Source: Lachnospiraceae bacterium
Lineage (GTDB): Bacteria; Bacillota; Clostridia; Lachnospirales; Lachnospiraceae
Direction of reading: 5' to 3'
Length of the DNA stretch: 38,196 nt
Assembly (NCBI GenBank): GCA_015056905.1
Contig: SVFI01000022.1
Location: 1 to 38,196 of the forward strand
Shown here piece after piece: positions 31,395-38,196 of the stretch. The position numbers and the translations under genes were made by a program. The first letter of the stretch is position 1; every line of letters starts with the position of its first letter. The notes beneath the pieces are model-generated. The model was given only the letters and a program-made list of their open reading frames with translations, searched no databases and was not told the DNA's origin.

Positions 31395-32015
31395 TCACCG
31401 ATTTCTTTTTCTCAAAATATCTCTTTGCTTTTGCTGCACATACTGAGCAATTCCCTCACTCTCACGCAGCAATTTACATCCGTATATATTCTTCCCCTCT
31501 TCTTCCGTTACCATACGTACAATATTACCTGTCAGAGACAATTTAATTCCCATATCCGTATAACGGACCGTAATCTCTTCTCCGATGTTCAGCTCTCTTT
31601 CTGTTGTGATAGAAAATCCGCTCGCGCTCACATCACGCACATATACATTAACCGGACTGTCCCCGCCGCGAATCATACTGCCGATAATACTAATACCGAC
31701 ACGGAAATTCTTACGACGATTAATCTTGCGCCCTTCATTCACGCACTGTGCTATGTAAGTGCCCTTATAATACACAACATTACAAGGGGTAAACTCATAT
31801 GCTCCGCCGTCGCGCTCCGTTAAGATAGAAGTCGTCACCCCCTTAAACGACAGGTGTTTATCTTCCACCTTTGGAATATCAAGCACGATATACTGTGGAT
31901 TCGCCTGTGTGACCGTGGCTCTGAACTCTATTTCATTTTCCTGCCTTGCTATTTTACACGCAAGCGTAATTGCCTGTCCCACCGGTATATCCCTGAGGAA
32001 AAACTTATCATCCAT
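31395..32015 (-). CDS. PilZ-domain c-di-GMP receptor (YcgR-like)
   Basis: A 206-residue protein with a YcgR/FlgZ-like N-terminal beta domain (about 5-92) and a C-terminal PilZ domain (about 97-200). The c-di-GMP-binding residues are intact: RRKNFR (100-105, RRxxxR) and DVSASG (128-133, DxSxxG). Such proteins adjust motility, adhesion or exopolysaccharide output in response to c-di-GMP. The ribosome binding site (AAAGGA) is rather far from the ATG. Its stop codon falls in a 10-bp A/T palindrome (31377-31397) that may weakly terminate. It fits with the diguanylate cyclase in this window, about 9 kb away. Confidence 0.9.
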   Translation of the reverse strand: MDDKFFLRDIPVGQAITLACKIARQENEIEFRATVTQANPQYIVLDIPKVEDKHLSFKGVTTSILTERDGGAYEFTPCNVVYYKGTYIAQCVNEGRKINRRKNFRVGISIIGSMIRGGDSPVNVYVRDVSASGFSITTERELNIGEEITVRYTDMGIKLSLTGNIVRMVTEEEGKNIYGCKLLRESEGIAQYVQQKQRDILRKRNR

Positions 32016-32051
32016 TACTATTTATTATCCTTTTGCTATAACCAATTTCCG

Positions 32052-32069
32052 TTGTCTCTCTCGAGACAA
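32052..32069. promoter_or_regulatory. Perfect palindrome upstream of the PilZ gene
   Basis: TTGTCTC and GAGACAA form a perfect 7-bp inverted repeat with a 4-nt TCTC spacer, about 40 nt upstream of the PilZ gene ATG. It could be an operator or a leader hairpin; no T-run follows. Confidence 0.4.
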
Positions 32070-32142
32070 TCCTCCCTTACCTTCTTACTATACCAAATAT
32101 AGTAGGTTTTGGCTAGTTTTATCTTACTGCATCGAAAAGATT

Positions 32143-32622
32143 TTATAATATTTTTTCCATTCCGACTTTCTGCGGAACCAATCCGCACTTCTCATAAAAC
32201 TTCATTGCCGCATCGTTGCAGGACCAGACATTCAACGTAACATTATAGCACTGTTGCTCCTTTGCAAAGTCCAGTACATATTCATAAAGTTGCTGCCCGA
32301 TATGCTTTCCGCGTTTGTTTTCATCCACACATAAATCATCGATATATAAAGTTTTTACATCCGTCAAAATATTGTTATTTATGTGCTGCTGAAAAACACA
32401 AAATGCGTAGCCCAAAATCTCTCCTTCCGGTGCTTCATCCTCCACCCCGACAAAGATTGGTGTCATATCATCCGCAATAATCTGCGCAAGTTCCGCATCC
32501 GTATATTTTTTTACATCCGTTTTAAACAAATCCGGCCTTCCGTTATGATGCACCATTAGCACCTGACGGAGTAATCTGTTGATTCCTTCCATATCTTGTA
32601 ATGTTGCACGCCTTATTATCAT
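32143..32622 (-). CDS. GNAT-family N-acetyltransferase
   Basis: A 159-residue GCN5-related acetyltransferase using acetyl-CoA. The conserved core is visible: LYIDDLCVDENKRGKHIGQQLY (the Q/R-x-x-G-x-G/A pyrophosphate loop, KRGKHIG, at about 103-109) and the C-terminal NVWSCNDAAMKFYEKCGL typical of RimI-like members (about 132-149). The substrate is unknown. AGGAGA lies 7 nt before the ATG. It follows the HAD gene by 17 bp and is probably co-transcribed with it. Confidence 0.9.
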   Translation of the reverse strand: MIIRRATLQDMEGINRLLRQVLMVHHNGRPDLFKTDVKKYTDAELAQIIADDMTPIFVGVEDEAPEGEILGYAFCVFQQHINNNILTDVKTLYIDDLCVDENKRGKHIGQQLYEYVLDFAKEQQCYNVTLNVWSCNDAAMKFYEKCGLVPQKVGMEKIL

Positions 32623-32639
32623 TGTATCATCTCCTCATT

Positions 32640-33317
32640 CTACTCTATTATACCGATGATATCCATCGGATTTGCTGCCTCTGCAAACTCTTTTTTTCGC
32701 TTCGCCGGCCAATCCCCACGCTGTGCCAAATACCACGTTGCCTGCACAGCCATCATATCAAACTGCCGGGCCGCCTCAAGCTCACAACTCCCACCGTCAC
32801 CAACGTACAGACACTCCTTAGGTCTTAAACCTAGTCTACCGACGCACATCTGATATATCTCCGGCTCCGGCTTCCGCATTCCGAGCTCATACGAGAGACA
32901 CATCACATCAAAATACGGCGCGAGCACACTCCTACGAATCACCTGCGCCTCCTCCGAAAAACAGTTACTGATCAGTCCGATGCGTATCTTTTTTTCTTTG
33001 AGTTTATTTAACATAGGAACAATTTCCGGATGCAAATTCCGAAAACATTCCTCTGCCGTAGCAATTCTCTTATCTACCATCTTTTTTACTAAATCTTCCG
33101 AAAAAACGTGACTCTCTTCCAATATAAGCGTCAATGTCTCCTCCAGGGAAAGCTTACCGACCGTGCGCTCACACTCTTTACCTCGCCAAATTGCCTGAAA
33201 TTTTTCAAGCGCAGCGCCTGCATCCGCCGCCATCTGAGGGCTGAAATACAAGGCACCGTCACTGTGATAGTGCGTAATGAGCGTTTCATACATATCAAAA
33301 ATGACAGCGCGAATCAT
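32640..33317 (-). CDS. HAD-superfamily hydrolase
   Basis: A 225-residue phosphatase-like protein; start at MIRAVIFDMYET with GGGAGGAAG upstream. Motif I is FDMYET, in which the second Asp of the usual DxDxT is Tyr (Asp8-Met-Tyr10), as in some 2-haloacid dehalogenase-like and HAD-IA members. Motif II is GLISNCF (about 110), the motif III Lys lies in MRKPEPEIY and motif IV is YVGDGGSCELEAA. A helical cap lies between about 20 and 95. The substrate is unknown. An extended -10 (TGTTATACT, about 33348-33356 on the minus strand) precedes it. Confidence 0.9.
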   Translation of the reverse strand: MIRAVIFDMYETLITHYHSDGALYFSPQMAADAGAALEKFQAIWRGKECERTVGKLSLEETLTLILEESHVFSEDLVKKMVDKRIATAEECFRNLHPEIVPMLNKLKEKKIRIGLISNCFSEEAQVIRRSVLAPYFDVMCLSYELGMRKPEPEIYQMCVGRLGLRPKECLYVGDGGSCELEAARQFDMMAVQATWYLAQRGDWPAKRKKEFAEAANPMDIIGIIE

Positions 33318-33385
33318 ACATCTTCCTCCCTTGCAATCCTTGTGCACAGTATAACACAAAGACCTTTTGCGAAAAAGATGTTCAT

Positions 33386-33414
33386 GTATGGAAATTCATT
33401 TATAAGACATAATA
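33386..33414 (+). promoter_or_regulatory. Candidate sigma-G (forespore) promoter
   Basis: GTATG (33386-33390), a 17-nt spacer and CATAATA (33408-33414) fit the sigma-G consensus gyATR-N17/18-cAtnnTA. It lies about 50 nt before the DUF3892 gene. No convincing sigma-A promoter is seen for this gene. Confidence 0.5.
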
Positions 33415-33465
33415 AGAACAGTCACTTGAAACGGAAAAAATTATTTTTCAAAAGCGAGGTAACAC

Positions 33466-33795
33466 ATGAATGTAAATACAAACGAATCCGAAAACGCCGA
33501 CAACATACGAAAAACTGCCGGCTCTGAGCTCGCGTATGCGGCACTCGATGAAATCCCGACACCGAAAGCTGACGCAAAAGAGATTGTCGGCCTTGTCAAA
33601 TCGCACGGACGCATTTCAGGCTACCAGCTCTCCGATGGTTCGAGAGTCTCCAAAGAAGACGGCGTTGCTATGGCAAAATCCGGCGACATCAAAGGTGTCG
33701 GTGTAGCCCACCGGAAAGATTCCGAATATCTGAAATCACTCCCGGACGGAACCGAGAGCAACAATCTGGGAAATCTTCCTTCTGTGAGCGGCTAA
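33466..33795 (+). CDS. DUF3892-domain small protein, probable sporulation gene
   Basis: A 109-residue hydrophilic protein. An N-terminal polar stretch (1-35) is followed by a DUF3892-like domain (about 38-92: EIVGLVKSHGRISGYQLSDG, then VSKEDGVAMAKSGDIKGVGV). The domain is common in spore-formers; its function is unknown. The ribosome binding site is GAGG, 7 nt before the ATG. The upstream sequence matches a sigma-G promoter, so forespore expression is proposed. It ends in a strong bidirectional terminator. Confidence 0.8.
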   Translation: MNVNTNESENADNIRKTAGSELAYAALDEIPTPKADAKEIVGLVKSHGRISGYQLSDGSRVSKEDGVAMAKSGDIKGVGVAHRKDSEYLKSLPDGTESNNLGNLPSVSG

Positions 33796-33806
33796 ACAAT
33801 ATAAAA

Positions 33807-33839
33807 AGAGAACGGGCATATGTCCGTTCTCTCATTTTT
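33807..33839. terminator. Bidirectional terminator after the DUF3892 gene
   Basis: AGAGAACGG and CCGTTCTCT form a 9-bp stem, extendable by two pairs around a CATATG core. It is followed by CATTTTTA on the plus strand and TTTTTAT on the minus strand, so it serves both converging transcripts. Confidence 0.88.
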
Positions 33840-33844
33840 ATCGT

Positions 33845-34139
33845 TTAATAAATTTGAGCGTTATCATACATTTCTACAAGCTTCCTCGCGTTCTCGTCAC
33901 TCAGCCGCAGGCAGTCCGTAATAATCAGCTCCCGCATCTATTTTACTGCCGATATTATATACCTGTTTTACCACTGATGCGTCTACCATCTTTTCCGGCT
34001 TCTCTGTCTTTCTTATCTTTTCCAAACTCCGAAAAAAAGCCGCCCTGTCGTCTGCTTCCGGAGGATCTTTATGGTAGTGTTCCTCAAACTCAAACCAATT
34101 TACTCCTCCATCTCCATATAGGCCCGTGCAATCCGATTA
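33845..34139 (-). pseudogene. Decayed coding remnant downstream of the DUF1292 gene
   Basis: Two overlapping minus-strand reading frames look coding but neither is a whole gene. One (33897-34136, no start codon) reads through NWFEFEEHYHKDPPEADD and ends ...VVKQVYNIGSK then a stop. The other (33845-33937) reads MRELIITDCLRLSDENARKL and 10 more residues. A single frameshift near 33937 would join them. The first frame overlaps the DUF1292 stop. The family was not recognised. It could instead be non-coding DNA that happens to lack stops. Confidence 0.35.
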
Positions 34140-34375
34140 TAGTCTATTTCATTCCGGATTTTTTCCACCGTAAATTCATCCCCGGTTATGATACTACGGT
34201 AAATATAGCGCCCGTCTTCCTGAATTTCGTCATCCTTTATCAGCGCACCAACCACATAATGTCTGCCTTCATAATCAAATTCGTCCATCACAGCCATTTC
34301 TAAATCCGCGCCGTCCTTCGATGTCGTATGAAATGTAACGTATTCTTTATATTCCTCTGTATAATTGTTTTCCAT
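34100..34375 (-). CDS. DUF1292-domain protein
   Basis: A 91-residue acidic protein matching the DUF1292 (YrzB-like) family: VTFHTTSKDGADLEMAVMDE, FDYEGRHYVVGALI and a C-terminal ARAYMEMEE. The start at MENNYTEEYK has GGAG about 8 nt upstream. The family is small, widespread in Firmicutes and of unknown function. It lies 25 bp after an unknown gene and is probably co-transcribed with it. Confidence 0.8.
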   Translation of the reverse strand: MENNYTEEYKEYVTFHTTSKDGADLEMAVMDEFDYEGRHYVVGALIKDDEIQEDGRYIYRSIITGDEFTVEKIRNEIDYNRIARAYMEMEE

Positions 34376-34400
34376 TTTTTCTGCTCCTTTCTGTCTGCAC

Positions 34401-34868
34401 CTATGCTTTTGAATCAAATCTCGGTATTTCCTCCGACATCAAATCAAAGAACGATTCCTCCTCATCATTGTGCGGGAACAAAAGCTCCATGTAAAGATTT
34501 CCGAGAAGATTCTTTACCTGTTCCAAATCCACATCCGTAAAAAGCGTATTCCCAATCTCCATTTTCTTTAGATTGCGCAAAACCGCACGGGCATCAAATT
34601 GACTCGGCGCATCCCATGCATCACCGTTTGCCACCGCATCAAACTGTGTTCCGACCGTATCCTGCTCTTTTGCGACAAGTTCGCTGCGCTGTGCCGGCTC
34701 CGGAACCATAATCGGCCTTGACTGCGGAAGGTTGTACACAACATTTTTACATGTTTTTTCAAAACATTCCGGGTCATGCTCTGCCAAATAGCGCAAATCA
34801 TCTATCGTAATCGGACGCTTGTTATGAATTTTAAGATAGATATTAACGAGCCTTGTGTCTTTTTCCAT
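34401..34868 (-). CDS. Unrecognised acidic protein
   Basis: A 155-residue soluble protein, start at MEKDTRLVNIYLKIHNKRP (GGGGA about 9 nt upstream; a second ATG six codons earlier is possible). It has a helical, acidic N-terminal part (1-50), a middle stretch poor in predicted structure (about 55-95, rich in Pro, Gln, Ala) and an acidic C-terminus (HNDEEESFFDLMSEEIPRF). No family is recognised. It is first in a unit with the DUF1292 gene, behind an extended -10 promoter overlapped by a palindrome. Confidence 0.7.
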   Translation of the reverse strand: MEKDTRLVNIYLKIHNKRPITIDDLRYLAEHDPECFEKTCKNVVYNLPQSRPIMVPEPAQRSELVAKEQDTVGTQFDAVANGDAWDAPSQFDARAVLRNLKKMEIGNTLFTDVDLEQVKNLLGNLYMELLFPHNDEEESFFDLMSEEIPRFDSKA

Positions 34869-34909
34869 AATATCATCCCCGTGCATGCGCGTTTATCGAC
34901 TCTTCCCAA

Positions 34910-34940
34910 CTAACTATTCAAAGCCAATATGAATAGTTAG
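34910..34940. promoter_or_regulatory. Perfect 11-bp palindrome between divergent genes (candidate operator)
   Basis: CTAACTATTCA and TGAATAGTTAG flank a 9-nt spacer. It covers the expected start of the minus-strand unknown-DUF1292 unit (extended -10 TGTTATAAT at 34945-34953) and lies about 35 nt upstream of the PPi-PFK -35. It has the form of a dimeric repressor operator; a leader hairpin is the alternative. Confidence 0.5.
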
Positions 34941-34944
34941 TCAA

Positions 34945-34953
34945 ATTATAACA
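34945..34953 (-). promoter_or_regulatory. Extended -10 promoter of the unknown / DUF1292 unit
   Basis: TGTTATAAT on the minus strand gives TGn plus a perfect TATAAT (34945-34950). No good -35 hexamer is present at 16-18 nt. The start would fall inside the 34910-34940 palindrome. Confidence 0.5.
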
Positions 34954-34971
34954 TTTTTCCTGACACAATGG

Positions 34972-35000
34972 TTTACTTTATTGATAAAATATATTAGAAT
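34972..35000 (+). promoter_or_regulatory. Promoter of the PPi-PFK gene
   Basis: A -35 TTTACT (34972-34977) and a -10 TAGAAT (34995-35000) are separated by 17 nt, about 30 nt before the ATG. Confidence 0.6.
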
Positions 35001-35035
35001 TATTCTGAATAAAAATGAAAAAAGGAGACGTAGTT

Positions 35036-36697
35036 ATGAAAATTTCATCATTACAAACAGCAAGATATGAGTATGCTCCGAAACTTCCTGGAATGCTGAG
35101 AAACGGTATTGCAGATATTTGTGTAAACGAAGGCGCAGATACTCAGAGCGTAGCTGATCAGGAAAAGATCAAAGCACTTTTCCCGAATACTTACGGCAAA
35201 AAGGAAATCACATTCCAGAAAGGCCAGAATACTTCCGAAGCTAAGAAGCAGGTTGTAGGTGTTATCCTTTCCGGTGGACAGGCTCCTGGCGGACACAACG
35301 TTGTTTGCGGATTATACGATGCTTTAAAAGCAACCAATCCTGAAAACGTTCTTTACGGTTTCAAAGGCGGCCCAAGCGGACTTATTGAAGATGACTACTT
35401 AATTTTTGACGACGAATATATCAATCAGTTCAGAAACACAGGTGGTTTCGATATCATCGGTTCCGGAAGAACCAAACTTGAGACAAACGAGCAGTTTGCA
35501 GTTGTCGCTGAAGTTTGTAAGAAACACGGCATCACAGCTGTTGTTATCATCGGTGGTGACGACTCTAACACAAACGCAGCTGTTCTTGCTGAGTACTTCG
35601 CAGCAAACAACACAGGCGTACAGGTAATCGGATGTCCTAAGACAATCGACGGTGACCTTAAGAACGAAGACATCGAGTGCTCCTTCGGTTTCGATACAGC
35701 AACTAAGACATACAGCGAAATCATCGGTAACATTGAGCGTGACGCTAACTCTGCTAAGAAATACTGGCATTTCGTTAAAGTTATGGGACGCAGCGCTTCT
35801 CACGTTGCACTTGAGTGCGCGCTTGAGACACAGCCGAACATCTGCTTAATCTCAGAAGAAGTTGCAGCTAAGAAGATGTCACTTTCTCAGATTGCTGATT
35901 ACATTGCAGACTCTGTAGAAAAGAGAGCCGCAAAAGGTATGAACTTCGGTGTTGCTATCATTCCTGAAGGTGTAGTTGAATTCGTTCCTGAATTCTCCGT
36001 ACTCATCTCAGAAATCAACGAGCTTCTTGCAGGAAGCAAAGCAGACGAGTTCAATGCTCTTCCTACATGGGCTGACAAGTATGCATTCATCGAAAAAGGA
36101 TTGACAAAAGAATCTATGGAAGTATTTGCTATTCTTCCGCAGGCAATCCAGCAGCAGTTATTCTTAGAAAGAGACCCACACGGAAACGTACAGGTATCTC
36201 TTATCGAGTCAGAAAAATTATTCTCTGCACTTGTAGCTGACAAATTAGCAGCTCGTAAAGCAGCAGGTACATACACAGGTAAGTTCAATGCACTTCACCA
36301 CTTCTTAGGATACGAAGGAAGATGTGCATTCCCTTCCAACTTTGACTCAGACTACTGCTACTCATTAGGATACAATGCATTCATGCTGATTCAGTACGGT
36401 TACAACGGATATTTATCTAAGATTTCCAACCTGTCTCAGCCGGCTAACGAATGGGTTGCAGGCGGTATGCCAATCACAAAGATGATGAACATCGAAAGAA
36501 GACATGGCGAAGACAAACCGGTTATCAAGAAAGCTCTCGTTGAACTTGAAGGAAAACCATTCAAATACTTCGAAGCTCATCGCGACGAGTGGGCAGAGAA
36601 CACATGCTTCGTATATCCGGGTGCAATTCAGTACTACGGACCGACAGAAGTTTGTGATATCACAACTGTAACACTTGCTCTTGAGCAGGCAAAATAA
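35036..36697 (+). CDS. pfp: Pyrophosphate-dependent phosphofructokinase (long form)
   Basis: This enzyme interconverts fructose 6-phosphate and fructose 1,6-bisphosphate with pyrophosphate in place of ATP, saving ATP in anaerobic glycolysis. The start is at [15 protein letters not shown], with GGAGA 7 nt upstream, giving 553 residues, the size of the long plant/bacterial PPi-PFK class. Key sites are [10 protein letters not shown] (79-88), GGDDS (173-177; the Asp that marks PPi specificity), PKTIDGDL (201-208) and [11 protein letters not shown]. Codon use is biased to a highly expressed pattern. It stands alone with its own promoter and a large terminator. Confidence 0.95.
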   Translation: MKISSLQTARYEYAPKLPGMLRNGIADICVNEGADTQSVADQEKIKALFPNTYGKKEITFQKGQNTSEAKKQVVGVILSGGQAPGGHNVVCGLYDALKATNPENVLYGFKGGPSGLIEDDYLIFDDEYINQFRNTGGFDIIGSGRTKLETNEQFAVVAEVCKKHGITAVVIIGGDDSNTNAAVLAEYFAANNTGVQVIGCPKTIDGDLKNEDIECSFGFDTATKTYSEIIGNIERDANSAKKYWHFVKVMGRSASHVALECALETQPNICLISEEVAAKKMSLSQIADYIADSVEKRAAKGMNFGVAIIPEGVVEFVPEFSVLISEINELLAGSKADEFNALPTWADKYAFIEKGLTKESMEVFAILPQAIQQQLFLERDPHGNVQVSLIESEKLFSALVADKLAARKAAGTYTGKFNALHHFLGYEGRCAFPSNFDSDYCYSLGYNAFMLIQYGYNGYLSKISNLSQPANEWVAGGMPITKMMNIERRHGEDKPVIKKALVELEGKPFKYFEAHRDEWAENTCFVYPGAIQYYGPTEVCDITTVTLALEQAK

Positions 36698-36721
36698 TAA
36701 ACTGGCATAATTACAGAAACA

Positions 36722-36785
36722 GAAACTCCCCCGGGACTTTGATTTGACTGATAAGTCAAACCGTTGTCCGGGGGAGTTTTTTTGT
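36722..36785 (+). terminator. Two-level terminator of the PPi-PFK gene
   Basis: An outer stem (AAACTCCCCCGG with CCGGGGGAGTTT, plus one bulge) encloses an inner 7-bp hairpin (TTTGACT / AGTCAAA). It is followed by TTTTTTTG. The very GC-rich stem is consistent with a highly transcribed gene. Confidence 0.92.
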
Positions 36786-36792
36786 TCCAGCA

Positions 36793-37120
36793 CCGACTAT
36801 ATATGGCATTTTTCTTTTTAGGCGGGTGGATTTAAGTGATTCTCTTGCACTCTTACCGACCTGCACTAAGTTTTTTCATTTCGGTCGGGGTGATACCCCG
36901 ACAATCTTCCGACTCACTTATGAAAACAGAGAAAAAATCGGGTATTTTCTAGAAAATGTTCCCTACCAAATGTCAACTATATTCGTATGGTCGGGTACGG
37001 ACAAAATTCCACGCACTCATTTCGCTCAATTATACCGACCCAGTATAGAAAATACAAAAACAGTCGGGAAAATTATCAGAAATCCGCCCGACAAATTTAG
37101 TAAAATTGGAGGTTAGTCGG
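36793..37120. repeat. CCGAC/GTCGG repeat-rich intergenic element
   Basis: CCGAC or GTCGG occurs ten times in 328 bp (at 36793, 36856, 36884, 36898, 36909, 36990, 37035, 37063, 37088, 37116); about 0.6 would be expected at equal base use. The ends form a 7-bp inverted repeat (CCGACTA at 36793-36799, TAGTCGG at 37114-37120). A perfect hairpin GTCGGGGT-GAT-ACCCCGAC spans 36884-36902. An open frame from a GTG (36826-37116, 96 residues) runs through it but looks incidental or element-borne. It may be a MITE-like repeat or a structured RNA. Confidence 0.45.
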
Positions 37121-37121
37121 G

Positions 37122-37283
37122 ATGTTGAGATGGGCGCATTTGTTTGCTGATAATTCTTTACAGATTTCTGCAAAGACAAGAAATGAACCTCGAATTTACT
37201 TCACAAACCCTCGATCATTTTTGCGTTCCTATGAACAAAAATGGATACAAAAAATCCCGGAACCAATGTTCCGGGATTTTTAA
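37122..37283 (+). CDS. Possible small ORF after the repeat element (weak)
   Basis: An ATG 9 nt after GGAGG (37108-37112) opens a 53-codon frame (MLRWAHLFADNSLQISAKTR and 33 more residues). It ends inside the rpsI terminator, which argues against a real gene. No family is recognised and no promoter is seen. Confidence 0.2.
   Translation: MLRWAHLFADNSLQISAKTRNEPRIYFTNPRSFLRSYEQKWIQKIPEPMFRDF
37251..37280. terminator. Bidirectional terminator after rpsI
   Basis: ATCCCGGAAC and GTTCCGGGAT form a perfect 10-bp stem with a 4-nt loop. On the minus strand it is followed by TTTTTTG and on the plus strand by TTTTAAT, so it ends the rplM-rpsI transcript. Confidence 0.92.
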
Positions 37284-37303
37284 TATCCATTTTGTTCGAA
37301 CGA

Positions 37304-37702
37304 TTAACGTTTTGAGAACTGTGGTGCACGACGAGCTGCTTTGAGACCGTATTTCTTACGTTCTTTCATACGTGGATCACGTGTTAAGTATCCGGCTTTC
37401 TTAAGAACCGGTCTGTAATCAGCGTCTACTGTAAGAAGCGCTCTTGCGATACCGTGTCTGATAGCACCGGCCTGACCTGTGTATCCGCCACCTTTTACAT
37501 TTACAAGGATGTCGAATTTGTCAACTGTGTCAGTAGCTACTAACGGCTGACGAACGATAACCTTTAATGTCTCTAATCCAAAATATTCATCTAAATCTCT
37601 TTTATTTACAACGATATTACCTTTACCAGGTGTTAAATATACTCTGGCGATTGATTTTTTTCTTCTTCCTGTTCCGTGGAATTTTGTTGCTGCTTTAGCC
37701 AT
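37304..37702 (-). CDS. rpsI: 30S ribosomal protein S9
   Basis: This 132-residue small-subunit protein has the S9 features: [14 protein letters not shown] near the N-terminus, [19 protein letters not shown] in the centre and the basic C-terminus ...RAPQFSKR whose terminal Arg reaches toward P-site tRNA. AAAGGAG lies about 8 nt before the ATG. It follows rplM by 28 bp, the usual L13-S9 operon order. Confidence 0.98.
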   Translation of the reverse strand: MAKAATKFHGTGRRKKSIARVYLTPGKGNIVVNKRDLDEYFGLETLKVIVRQPLVATDTVDKFDILVNVKGGGYTGQAGAIRHGIARALLTVDADYRPVLKKAGYLTRDPRMKERKKYGLKAARRAPQFSKR

Positions 37703-37730
37703 TTTAACTTTCTCCTTTCAGTTCCTCTAC

Positions 37731-38159
37731 TTAGAATGTTAATACTTCAGGTTTCTGTGCTGCCTGTTCATGATCCGGACCAGCGTATACATGAAGTTTC
37801 TTATACATCTGTCTTCCTAAAGGACCTTTTGGAAGCATACCCTTAACAGCAAGTTCAACAACTTTTTCAGGTTTCTTTGCCATCATTTCTTTTAATGTAG
37901 TTTCTTTCATTCCGCCTACATAATCTGAGTGATGGTAGTAAATCTTCTGGTCTAATTTCTTACCTGTTACTTTAATCTTCTCAGCGTTAACAACGATTAC
38001 ATAATCACCTGTATCGATGTGCGGTGTGAAGATCGGTTTGTTTTTTCCTCTTAATACTTTAGCTACTTCTGAAGCTAAACGTCCTAATGTCATGTCTGTA
38101 GCATCTACTACATACCATTTTCTATCGATTGTAGCTGGACTAGCCATAAATGTTTTCAT
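37731..38159 (-). CDS. rplM: 50S ribosomal protein L13
   Basis: This 142-residue large-subunit protein is an early-assembly 23S rRNA binder. It shows the typical [20 protein letters not shown] start, [16 protein letters not shown] and [26 protein letters not shown] lies about 7 nt before the ATG. It is first in the rplM-rpsI operon; only 37 bp upstream are in the window, too little to judge the leader or promoter. Confidence 0.98.
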   Translation of the reverse strand: MKTFMASPATIDRKWYVVDATDMTLGRLASEVAKVLRGKNKPIFTPHIDTGDYVIVVNAEKIKVTGKKLDQKIYYHHSDYVGGMKETTLKEMMAKKPEKVVELAVKGMLPKGPLGRQMYKKLHVYAGPDHEQAAQKPEVLTF

Positions 38160-38196
38160 CGTGTTACCTCCAAATTAATAACATACTGGTGTTTCT

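Noticed and set aside
31377-31397. A/T palindrome at the end of the PilZ gene as a terminator
   Set aside because: It has T and A runs but no GC-rich stem and only a few nucleotides of loop, so it is mentioned with the PilZ gene but not called a terminator.
36826-37116. 96-codon plus-strand frame starting at GTG
   Set aside because: There is no proper ribosome binding site, the frame is dictated by the CCGAC/GTCGG repeats and no family is recognised. It is treated as part of the repeat element.

Overview
This window looks like a chromosomal segment of a spore-forming, butyrate-producing anaerobic Firmicute, most likely a Lachnospiraceae. The evidence is a compact thl-crt-hbd-bcd-etfB cluster, [FeFe]-hydrogenase maturases (hydG, hydF), a long PPi-dependent phosphofructokinase, a CotF-like spore coat protein, a candidate sigma-G promoter and many GGAGG ribosome binding sites. 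The genus is not determined. No rRNA, tRNA, CRISPR array or complete insertion sequence was seen. Nearly all genes lie on the minus strand; the exceptions are an SDR reductase, a DUF3892 protein and PPi-PFK.

Layout. 1-4213: butyrate operon (partial etfB at the edge). 4440-8233: ribosome hibernation factor, an AT-rich spacer with three perfect DnaA boxes, an SH3b/NlpC-P60 cell-wall hydrolase, thioredoxin reductase and a CotF-like protein. 8376-14676: SDR reductase (+); hydG; then hydF, an acyltransferase and a zinc-ribbon membrane protein joined by two ATGA overlaps; then a hemerythrin fused to a HIT-like domain. 14757-20341: NudC, a four-repeat TM-helix channel, and trmO overlapping a Tet(M)/EF-G-like GTPase that carries a C-terminal Rae1/YacP-type NYN nuclease domain. 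20384-25155: LRR surface protein, PAS-PAS-GGDEF diguanylate cyclase and methyltransferase in one probable operon. 25207-27370: YbaK-type deacylase, glycerate kinase and a small membrane protein with an OadB signature. 27890-33317: carB behind a leader with a 32-codon ORF and a terminator-like hairpin, then PilZ, GNAT and HAD genes. 33466-36697: DUF3892 gene, decayed coding remnant, DUF1292 gene, unknown gene, PPi-PFK. 36793-37120: a dense CCGAC/GTCGG repeat element. 37304-38159: rpsI and rplM.

How the genes work together. The butyrate genes convert two acetyl-CoA to butyryl-CoA and regenerate NAD+. PPi-PFK feeds glycolysis, and HydG/HydF build the H-cluster of an [FeFe] hydrogenase that would dispose of electrons. 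A diguanylate cyclase and a PilZ receptor show that c-di-GMP signalling is present. The strongest candidate for something undescribed is the trmO / GTPase-NYN pair. It joins a tRNA anticodon-loop methylase, a ribosome A-site translocase-like GTPase and a domain related to an A-site mRNA endonuclease in one translationally coupled unit just behind a terminator-like hairpin. All functions are read from sequence by eye; no database search was run.
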